The position numbers and the translations under genes are program-made. DNA of 64,000 bases. It comes from UBA7985 sp965661545. Lineage in GTDB: Bacteria > Pseudomonadota > Alphaproteobacteria > UBA7985. Shown one piece after another: positions 1-6,829 of the stretch. Position 1 is the first letter of the stretch. Each line of letters opens with the position of its first letter. Under the pieces are notes generated by a model. That model had not been told where the DNA came from and made no database searches. It was given only the letters and a program-made list of their open reading frames with translations. The DNA lies in the NCBI GenBank assembly GCA_965661545.1, contig CBFIEF010000007.1, positions 1 to 64,000 of the forward strand. The letters run 5' to 3'.

Positions 1-1757
1 CAGGAGGTATTGTATTGGGGATTGAGTTACCCCATGGTGAGTACCCCGACCCGGACCTAGCTTTTGCCGAGTCTCTGAGCCAAACAGCTGCCGTTCTCGC
101 AAGCTTTAGCCGGCAGAAATCTCCTTCTGAAAACGGATATCAAAGCACCGCCGCGAATACGTCTACCCGTTTTCCTGCTGGGTATTTCGCCGTGGGCGAA
201 GACCCGACCTTTCACGTTCCCCAAGCGCCCGCGTTTACCGACCCTCTGCCCAGCTTTGCGCGCTCTTCCATGGCCTTAGGAAGCGCAATGTCAGCGGCGG
301 ACGCCGATGGAATTTTGCGCCGTGTGCCGACGGCAATTGCGATAGGCGAGCCGGGAGCTTTGGCCACTGAGCTCCGCTTTTTTCTTTCAATTGAAGCCTT
401 ACGCGTGGCGACGGGAACCGCGCAGTATGGGATCACCAGTCGCCCTCCCAGTCCCGCAGGTACACCGCATGAGCTGCGCGGTTTGGAAAAGCTCGAGATG
501 GGAAAGTTATCTTTGCCCATTGATACGCAGGGTCACTTGCGGCTGTACGAGAGCCACGAATTTGGCGCCGAAGTTGTTTCGGTCGCGGACGTGCTATCCC
601 CCGACGATGCCCGCAGCGGACCGGCAAAAGCGAAATTGGCGGGCAAGGTGGTCTTTGTCGCACCGCGTGTCTTTGGGCTCGGCGACCGGGCCATTGGACC
701 GCTGGGAACCCTTCGCCGTGGTGTAGACTTTCACGTTGGGCTCGCCGAGCAAATCATAGCAGGTGAATTCGTTGCGGAACCAAGATGGGCAAGATTGGCC
801 GAAACACTTGCGCTGCTTTCCTTGGGCTTAGCCCTGATGCTGACGCTTGGGGGTCGTAGACGGCGGTTATCGCAGCAAGTTATCTTGGGGCTTGCGCTAC
901 TGGCTTTACCACTGGCGGCTTCGTGGCTCATTTTTGACCAAGGTTGGCTACAGCCAGACTCGGGAGAACGGGGGTCCACACACTTGTTGGTGGATGGTAT
1001 TTGGACCAGTCTCGTCGGGCTGTTGGGCTTTGTCTCGGGCCTGAGCGGGCGAGCGCTTCAAACGGAACTCGCCCAACGGACACTTCGCGCCAGTTTCTCT
1101 CGGTATTTGCCGCCCTCGGTCGTAGAGGTTCTAGACCGCGATACGGACCTGAGCCTGTTCGACCCAAAAGAGCGCGAAATCACCGTTATGTTTGTCGACG
1201 TGCGTGGTTTCACCACCTTATCCGAAGCCTTGAATGCCAAGCAGTCCGTTGCGTTGGTTAACCGGTTTCTCACCGCAATATCGGACAGCATTCAGCAGGA
1301 AAGTGGCACCATCGACAAATACCTTGGTGACGGCGTTATGGCATTTTGGAATGCACCAACTGAGCAGCCCAACCACCGCGAATTGGCCATCGGTGCTGGC
1401 TTATCCATCTTGCAGGCCATTGACGCGCTGAACATCGAGCTCAAAACAGACCCTGATCTGGCTGAAGTCATGGCCAACCGAAAACTCACCGTTGGCATTG
1501 GTTTGAATACGGGTCGCGCGAGTGTGGGTAACTTTGGCTCTGAAAAGCGACTGGATTACTCGGCGATCGGGGACACGGTAAACTCCGCGGCTAGACTCGA
1601 GGGACTTTGCAAAGAGTTCTCTGCCGAATTGATTTTAAGCTCCTCTACCTTGTGTGGAATCAGCAACAGCTTTGAACACCTAGGACCAACGCCTATTAGG
1701 GGGCGAGAAGACACAATCGATGTTTATTGTCTTAGGCGAAAATCGGCCCATGACTGA
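1..1757 (+). CDS. CHASE2-domain class III adenylate cyclase (5' truncated by window edge)
   Basis: Membrane adenylate cyclase predicted to make cAMP in response to a signal sensed outside the inner membrane. The reading frame is open to the first base of the window (codons from base 3), and the first residues are already inside a CHASE2-like domain, so the start lies upstream. The order is a CHASE2-like extracytoplasmic domain (to about base 770), three hydrophobic helices (about 790-1070) and a cyclase domain (about 1175-1700). The catalytic set is intact: metal-binding Asp in FVDVRGFT and in YLGDGVMAFW, base-selecting Lys in DKYLGD and Asp in LDYSAIGD, and the Asn/Arg pair in GDTVNSAARLEG. 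The Lys/Asp pair favours ATP over GTP. The TPR-barrel and FecR genes follow on the same strand. It is a paralogue of the minus-strand cyclase at 10090-12327. Confidence 0.92.
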   Translation, partial: GGIVLGIELPHGEYPDPDLAFAESLSQTAAVLASFSRQKSPSENGYQSTAANTSTRFPAGYFAVGEDPTFHVPQAPAFTDPLPSFARSSMALGSAMSAADADGILRRVPTAIAIGEPGALATELRFFLSIEALRVATGTAQYGITSRPPSPAGTPHELRGLEKLEMGKLSLPIDTQGHLRLYESHEFGAEVVSVADVLSPDDARSGPAKAKLAGKVVFVAPRVFGLGDRAIGPLGTLRRGVDFHVGLAEQIIAGEFVAEPRWARLAETLALLSLGLALMLTLGGRRRRLSQQVILGLALLALPLAASWLIFDQGWLQPDSGERGSTHLLVDGIWTSLVGLLGFVSGLSGRALQTELAQRTLRASFSRYLPPSVVEVLDRDTDLSLFDPKEREITVMFVDVRGFTTLSEALNAKQSVALVNRFLTAISDSIQQESGTIDKYLGDGVMAFWNAPTEQPNHRELAIGAGLSILQAIDALNIELKTDPDLAEVMANRKLTVGIGLNTGRASVGNFGSEKRLDYSAIGDTVNSAARLEGLCKEFSAELILSSSTLCGISNSFEHLGPTPIRGREDTIDVYCLRRKSAHD

Positions 1758-1917
1758 TTTTACAGGGTTTTCCTTTGCGTGCGTAATGGCAATCAAATTG
1801 ATTTGAATTCCTCTTTTCTTTTGGTTCAAGGCCATGATTTTTGGTCCACAATTGCGAAGTTGAAAGGTGACTTAGAAGTCGTTGGACGCAGGCTCTATCT
1901 CGTGATTTCTCAGCCTA

Positions 1918-3303
1918 ATGCACTTTATGAGCGAGACCCGGATGTTGCCTCTAACGCACGCTTCCAGGTTGGCCGCTGCAGTATTGTTCCTCCCGTTCGC
2001 AGCGGCTTCCGTTAGCGCCCAAACCGCACCAGCTTCGCCTGCTCTGGACGACCTTTTGGTTCAGCTAGAGTCTGCGCCTGAAGATTTTGAGCTGCTGTGG
2101 CTGGTCGCCACGCAAGCAACGATTGATGGTCGCTATGACGAGGCCATCAGCGCGCTCGAACGCCTGTTGATTTACTTCCCACAAGATCCGAGTGTGCGCA
2201 TCGAGTTGGGTGTCATGTATTTCCGCCTCGGTGCCTACGATTACGCAAATCGTCAGTTTGAGCTGGCGCAGAGCTTAGACATTGGCTTGACCGTCGATCA
2301 AACAGCGCGAATTGAATCGTTTGAAGCGCCGATTAAGCGCGGCATTTCAGGCGTCGAAAGGTCTAAGGGGCTCACGGCTTCTTGGGGCTACGTGGACAAC
2401 TCCTCGTCAAGGAGTAGGGCGGACTCAGTCTACCTGTTTTCCGAGCTTGTCTCTACGCCCGAGAGCGAGGGATATAACCGAGCGGCGCTTAGCTTCAACC
2501 ACAGCCATCAAATGGCCTCTGATGACGCCAGCGGGACCATGACCACGTTACGGTTTGGCGCTGACGCCGGCGTGGGACAGTTTGGTGAGTTTGCGGAACT
2601 CACGATCTCCGACTACGACATCGTTGATTTCACGGTTACAGGAGAAGTCGACTGGCTGATCCCACTTGGGATCGACTTTGAAGGCTTAGGTCTTCAGGCT
2701 CTCATCAGCGGCGACTTCGGTCAAACGTTGAACGATACTCAACGGACGACAACCGGCGGGCTGTCCGGCTATATCGGCATTCGAAAGGCGACGGCTGACA
2801 CCGAAATCAATATGGGCCTCCGCTTGCAAGGCGAGCGTAGCTGGACAGAACAAGATATCACTTTGGATGACCCGGCAATCAGCCTGCCGACGCGGATGGT
2901 GACAGCGGCAGAAGCCGATATTGTCCAACGGCTGAATAAAGACCTGACCCTTGACAGCAAAGCTTACCTTGGAATGCAAACCGGAATGAGTGCACCTGGC
3001 ACCATACTTGCCGGTGGTCACACTGGACTAACCTTGGTGCAGCAATCGTCGGGGGGCAGCCTTTCAACGACCCGCGTTCAAGGGCTCCTTGACGTGAGCA
3101 TGGCCGAGGCGCCAGATCCCTACATCACGGATGCTAAAAGCCTAAGCACGGCAAAAATTGGCCTTTCGCTGACCCAAACGTGGGAGCTGTCAGGGAACGC
3201 GTCTTTGATCATCAGCGGTCAAGCCTGGCGCCAAGATTCAAACTTACCCAATGGCCGCATTTCCGATTGGTCTGTATCCACTTCCCTCCCCTTCCGCTTC
3301 TAG
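1918..3303 (+). CDS. TPR-containing outer-membrane beta-barrel protein
   Basis: An exported protein of about 461 residues; no specific family recognised. The N-terminus has a signal peptide (hydrophobic stretch ending near ASVSAQT). Alternative in-frame ATGs at 1927 and 1942 give a more compact signal, so the start is uncertain. Residues about 40-140 contain at least two TPR-like helical pairs (for example DGRYDEAISALERLL and LGAYDYANRQFELAQ). From about residue 155 the sequence alternates short amphipathic strands and turns, and it ends in SLPFRF with a C-terminal Phe, the usual barrel-assembly signature of outer-membrane proteins. It lies 160 bases after the cyclase gene and 19 bases before the FecR gene. 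A role in export or anchoring of the neighbouring envelope proteins is only inference. Confidence 0.75.
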   Translation: MHFMSETRMLPLTHASRLAAAVLFLPFAAASVSAQTAPASPALDDLLVQLESAPEDFELLWLVATQATIDGRYDEAISALERLLIYFPQDPSVRIELGVMYFRLGAYDYANRQFELAQSLDIGLTVDQTARIESFEAPIKRGISGVERSKGLTASWGYVDNSSSRSRADSVYLFSELVSTPESEGYNRAALSFNHSHQMASDDASGTMTTLRFGADAGVGQFGEFAELTISDYDIVDFTVTGEVDWLIPLGIDFEGLGLQALISGDFGQTLNDTQRTTTGGLSGYIGIRKATADTEINMGLRLQGERSWTEQDITLDDPAISLPTRMVTAAEADIVQRLNKDLTLDSKAYLGMQTGMSAPGTILAGGHTGLTLVQQSSGGSLSTTRVQGLLDVSMAEAPDPYITDAKSLSTAKIGLSLTQTWELSGNASLIISGQAWRQDSNLPNGRISDWSVSTSLPFRF

Positions 3304-3322
3304 AGCGAACCGAGCATTCAAA

Positions 3323-4348
3323 ATGAAATCTACATTTCTTCTTGATGCATCCATCGTTGCTTTCGGCCTGCTGAGTGGTCCGGCGAAGGCCCAGACGGTC
3401 GGCACTGTTGCGGCTCTGCAAACTGATGTGATACGGGCCGGCGTTAACCTTTCTGTTGGCCAGACAATCAACGCCAATGACACCGTTCAGACCAACGCGA
3501 CGGGCATTAGTCAGTTTCAGTTCTCGGACCGCTCTAGCGCTAAACTGGGACCGAACAGCCAAGTGACGTTTACCAACAACGTGGTGAATGTGGCTGGCAG
3601 AAACAGTTCAATCGCCGTGCGCATGACAGCGGGCATCGGTCGTTTTGTGGGTTCTGACGCCACCAAGTCCAATCCCTTAGTGGTTGAGACGCCAAACATG
3701 GCACTGGGCGTTCTGGGCGGGCATTTGGATGTTGTCATCGCCAATGGTGAAACGACGGCCGTCTTGCAATCGGGCACTTTGGTCTGTTTGTCCGGCAACG
3801 GGGGTGATCGACGCGTCGTACGGCGTTCCGGGTTTGGCTGTGTAGCCTCCCGCTCAGGCCGGATTAATGTTCAGCGTATTGACCAGTCATTAACGATGCC
3901 CTTGGACACGACTGCGATCCCCAACGTCGCTCCGAACAGCCAACTGTCAGTCATCCAAACTAGCCCAGCACCGATACAGCAGGTGATGACCCAACAGCCT
4001 TTGGCTTGTGGCTCAACTTTCACGGTGGGAAATAGATTCTGCGGCACGCAAAATGGCGGTTACCCCTTCAAAGGACCAACAGAAACAGTACGTGCCGCCC
4101 CAGCTCTCAATTCTCCGCCAGCAGGCAGCCGCCCTCTCGTCAATCCAGCCGTTGTGCCTTTGCCAGCAGAGACTGTTGTTGTCACGAATTCGCCGCCAAC
4201 TGGAACCTTCACCGTAGCTCATCAACTCGATAGCTACACGGTCGACGATATGACCTTTGTCGGTATCATCACGGCAGGATTTGGAAATGTGACTATGGCT
4301 TTTGAAGATCTGGACGGTGATAGCCTCATGATCGTGGGTGGTCCCTAA
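3323..4348 (+). CDS. FecR-domain exported protein, C-terminus cut by in-frame TAA
   Basis: A FecR-type beta-rich envelope protein. The chosen ATG begins MKSTFLLDAS and gives a signal peptide ending near GPAKAQT; an upstream in-frame start at 3251 would overlap the preceding gene and lacks a signal. Residues about 35-170 match FecR domains: an imposed charge or threshold domain, a segment like SSAKLGPNSQVTF, and a later part with TPNMALGVLGGHLDV. A Pro/Ser/Thr-rich linker follows. The C-terminal part (from about residue 300) looks like an Ig/cadherin-like domain containing DLDGDSLMI, and it is broken off at the TAA at 4346-4348. The same frame stays open for 50 more codons with matching character, so the natural protein may be about 392 residues long. 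It is the last gene of the plus-strand group with the cyclase and barrel protein. Confidence 0.8.
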   Translation: MKSTFLLDASIVAFGLLSGPAKAQTVGTVAALQTDVIRAGVNLSVGQTINANDTVQTNATGISQFQFSDRSSAKLGPNSQVTFTNNVVNVAGRNSSIAVRMTAGIGRFVGSDATKSNPLVVETPNMALGVLGGHLDVVIANGETTAVLQSGTLVCLSGNGGDRRVVRRSGFGCVASRSGRINVQRIDQSLTMPLDTTAIPNVAPNSQLSVIQTSPAPIQQVMTQQPLACGSTFTVGNRFCGTQNGGYPFKGPTETVRAAPALNSPPAGSRPLVNPAVVPLPAETVVVTNSPPTGTFTVAHQLDSYTVDDMTFVGIITAGFGNVTMAFEDLDGDSLMIVGGP

Positions 4349-4501
4349 ACATCCTTGTCAAGTTCTGCCACCTTGGAAGCCAGCGGCAATGGCTTCATCG
4401 TCTCTGGTAATGATATCGGCGAACATACGTTCAACGTCATGGTGACAGATGGGGTCAACACGGTTCCTCTCGACATAATCTTAACCCGCCCGCCCGCCTA
4501 G
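4349..4501 (+). pseudogene. In-frame continuation of the FecR protein beyond the stop
   Basis: Directly after the TAA at 4346-4348, the same frame reads 50 sense codons to a TAG at 4499-4501. The peptide contains ATLEASGNGFIVSG, GEHTFNVMVTDG and PLDIILTRPPA, which is the typical second half of a cadherin/Ig-like domain whose first half (DLDGDSLMIVGGP) precedes the stop. The stop therefore interrupts a domain and does not end a protein naturally. A nonsense mutation, a base-call error or readthrough would all explain it. Confidence 0.75.
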
Positions 4502-4589
4502 GCTTCATCTCAAATTATTCAGTCTCCCATCCGTTAGCTATTTCTACCTTGAGGTTTGCTCGTTGACAGACCGAACCTTGGGTTAAGTC

Positions 4590-4636
4590 AAAAACACTCA
4601 ATGAACACACGAGCCATATCGTGAAATCATTGAGTG
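4590..4636 (-). terminator. Rho-independent terminator of the repeat-protein gene
   Basis: Inverted repeat CACTCAATGA (4595-4604) and TCATTGAGTG (4627-4636), 10 bp and perfect. Inside it are a symmetric 3x3 internal loop and a second 5-bp stem CACGA/TCGTG with a 6-base loop. Read on the minus strand, the stem is followed immediately by five T (4594-4590). It sits 55 bases beyond the stop of the minus-strand gene at 4691. Confidence 0.8.
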
Positions 4637-4690
4637 AGAGCGGCAAAAATTCCACCCTTTCGATAAATCTAAATCAGAAATATTTCTGGA

Positions 4691-6076
4691 TTAGCTGATG
4701 ACCAAACCCGAAGTGCTGTCAAAGTGAGCCGAAGTCAGTGCCGCGACTGTCGTGTCCCTGATGGTGAAAACGACAGTTGCTGTACCAGAGGGGGCGCTAA
4801 CCTCCACGTCGTTCACATTAACAACGCTGTAGTCCACGCTGCCCGTCGATTGCCCGATCAAAATGATTTCGTCACCATCGCTCGCATCAAAGTTCTGAAT
4901 AGAAACTGTGCCATTGCTCTGCCCGACGCTGCCTTGAAATTTAACAGTGTCGCCGACCGTATCCAGCCCCAAATCAATGGCGATGTTTCCCGCGTTAGCC
5001 GCTGCTTTGTCACCTATCGTAATGTCGTCGGTGCCTGCCCCACCGGAATAGGTCAAAAAGCCGGCAGAAATGGCCGCCGAAGTTCCAGCGACAAAGGTGT
5101 TGAGGCCGCCCGCACCCATGCTGAATGTTGCAGTTCCCGTGTAGGCGAGCATATTTGTGAAACTCAGATCATCGATACCGGGACCGCCGGTGTAATTCAG
5201 GTAACCGGCCCCGCCTGCAACCATGCTCCCCGCCCTGACATAGTTATCACCACCACCAGACAAATCGATGATGGCTTGGTTTGGATGAGGACTGCCCAAA
5301 GATGTCAGAAGCGAAAGGTTGGCTTGAGTGCTGGCCGCTGTGTATCCAAGGAAGTAGTCGACGGCCCCGCCGTTGATTGAAGTTGCTGAGTTGACCATCG
5401 CATCCGTTCGGAACTCAGCACTGCCGCCCACTGATGGCGCGGTCGAGGGGGGTGTGGTCGCAGACGATGGGGTCGGCGTTACGGTGCCAGCGGTGCTCGT
5501 CTCGGCCTCGGCCTCGGACCGGCGCGCGGCGAATAGGGTTAGGCCGATGGCTGGCAAAGCTGCAGAAAGCGGCGGGGTCAGTTCAGATGCCTCGGAGTCT
5601 TCAGGTTCAACCATCGCCGCCTGAGCTATGTCATAGCGGGCAAAGTCGATATCAGCCGAAAGACGCGGCGCCGTTCCTTGCTCGATGGACAACGCCTGCG
5701 CCGGCGTGGCTTCCATGACTGCTGTTGTGTCGGAAAGCAGCTGCACACGCTCCATTCCCATGACGGGGAAGTTTTGAAACGAGGCTTGTGCCAGCTCATC
5801 CGTGATCAGCAACAGACCATCGTTCATGATCAAATATTGCTCAGCGGTCAATCGAAAGGCCTCGCCGTTCTCCAGCTTGAAGACGACCACACCATCGTCC
5901 ATCAGCCGGTAGTGGTCCGGCGATAGCAGCACGCCATTGGGCGCTTCTTCGCTGGCAGCATGAGCCAGCCCAGACCAGCCTAAAGCACCGGCTGCCAGAC
6001 CCAACGCGACCGTTACAGCAGGGCGTTGACGGCCCAAATAAGTCTCAGACCGGGCCGGAGAGTTCACAGCCTTCAT
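4691..6076 (-). CDS. Exported protein with DDL/GD-rich beta repeats
   Basis: Unrecognised exported protein of 461 residues. The ATG at 6076 is preferred: GAGG lies 8 bases upstream, and it leads into a long signal peptide ending near WSGLAHAASE. Residues about 45-110 carry two similar segments around YRLMDDGVVVFKL and YLIMNDGLLLITD. An Ala/Thr/Ser-rich linker with a short hydrophobic stretch follows at about 150-225. The C-terminal 220 residues hold three units with the pattern GxNxxxxGxxxxxxGxxxYxGGxxxDDLxxxD, then a closing segment DTVKFQGSVG. The same repeat order and closing segment (DTLEFRGSVG) occur in the protein at 12416-14986. No hemolysin-type nonapeptide was clear, though the Asp/Gly density would suit calcium binding. 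It is transcribed convergently with the FecR gene. Confidence 0.8.
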   Translation of the reverse strand: MKAVNSPARSETYLGRQRPAVTVALGLAAGALGWSGLAHAASEEAPNGVLLSPDHYRLMDDGVVVFKLENGEAFRLTAEQYLIMNDGLLLITDELAQASFQNFPVMGMERVQLLSDTTAVMEATPAQALSIEQGTAPRLSADIDFARYDIAQAAMVEPEDSEASELTPPLSAALPAIGLTLFAARRSEAEAETSTAGTVTPTPSSATTPPSTAPSVGGSAEFRTDAMVNSATSINGGAVDYFLGYTAASTQANLSLLTSLGSPHPNQAIIDLSGGGDNYVRAGSMVAGGAGYLNYTGGPGIDDLSFTNMLAYTGTATFSMGAGGLNTFVAGTSAAISAGFLTYSGGAGTDDITIGDKAAANAGNIAIDLGLDTVGDTVKFQGSVGQSNGTVSIQNFDASDGDEIILIGQSTGSVDYSVVNVNDVEVSAPSGTATVVFTIRDTTVAALTSAHFDSTSGLVIS

Positions 6077-6383
6077 GGAGCATGCCTCAAGCAATAAACG
6101 TCGATAATTCCCTAATTAAAGACAAGCGGAACAGAATTTCGCCTAATTGACAATATTATCTTGGCTAAAATGGGAATAGTCACAAGTCTTGCCGTCTCTC
6201 GAGTTTTGTCGTCTGGGCTCTAAGGTATTGGGCTTATAGGCCAGCGTTGACGCCATATTTGAGGTGACCGCAGGTCTTCTCTTAAGTGCAGCTGTCAGTT
6301 AAGACTTAAGCATGTTGCGAAGTGAAAAAAGCGCAGCGGGTTCTCGCGGAGGCGCAAGTTTTGAGGGAAACGAGATCATTAAA
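6077..6383. other. Intergenic region between divergent genes, no gene seen
   Basis: This stretch of about 300 bases separates the minus-strand repeat protein from the plus-strand DUF3307 gene and must hold promoters for both. No pair of convincing -35/-10 boxes was found. A TTGACA occurs at about 6147 but lacks a well-spaced -10. The upstream in-frame ATG at 6312 leaves open a longer DUF3307 protein. Confidence 0.4.
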
Positions 6384-6824
6384 ATGAGCAGTGAAAGAGT
6401 TGTGTTCTATCTGGCTGTTCTTATTGCGGCTGTAGTAAGCATCCTTGTGTCGAGCATTGCAGCCGGTCCGATTGCTCTGCTGGTGTGGCTGATCTTCAAA
6501 CATTTCTTGTGTGACTACCTGCTGCAAACCGGCGCGATGCTGCGTGACAAGGCGAACCTTGGTCGAATTGGCGGATACTTGCACGGTGGACTGCACGCTG
6601 TTGGCAGCGGAATTGTCCTCGTGTTCTTTGCGCCTTGGTGGCTGGCATTGGTCATCATGGGCGCGGAGTTTGTGGTTCATGTGCTGCTCGACTGGGGGAA
6701 GGCCCAGTGGGTGCAACGTCTGAATATCACTGAGGCTAACCCTCGCTTCTGGCATCTGTTTGGCCTTGATCAATGGCTTCACGCGCTGACCTATCTGGTC
6801 ATCGCCATGGTTGTCTTTCGCTAA
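6384..6824 (+). CDS. DUF3307 family membrane protein
   Basis: Small integral membrane protein, 146 residues from the ATG at 6384 (MSSERVVFYL). An in-frame ATG at 6312 would add 24 polar residues and is not preceded by a Shine-Dalgarno sequence. Four hydrophobic segments are visible. Between them are the family's polar and His-containing positions: FKHFLCDYLLQT, GGYLHGGLHAVGSG, HVLLDWGKAQ and FGLDQWLHALTYL. The biochemical role of DUF3307 proteins is not established. It stands alone on the plus strand between two minus-strand genes, and its 3' end is 5 bases from the stop of the SulP gene, with which it converges. Confidence 0.8.
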   Translation: MSSERVVFYLAVLIAAVVSILVSSIAAGPIALLVWLIFKHFLCDYLLQTGAMLRDKANLGRIGGYLHGGLHAVGSGIVLVFFAPWWLALVIMGAEFVVHVLLDWGKAQWVQRLNITEANPRFWHLFGLDQWLHALTYLVIAMVVFR

Positions 6825-6829
6825 GCACC

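Noticed and set aside
1779..2015. Short plus-strand open frame between the cyclase and barrel genes
   Set aside because: It overlaps the signal peptide region of the barrel protein in another frame and lacks a ribosome-binding site.
4691..5290. RTX (hemolysin-type) calcium-binding repeats in the exported repeat proteins
   Set aside because: The GGxGxDxxx nonapeptide is not repeated; the Asp/Gly positions follow a longer period of about 45 residues.
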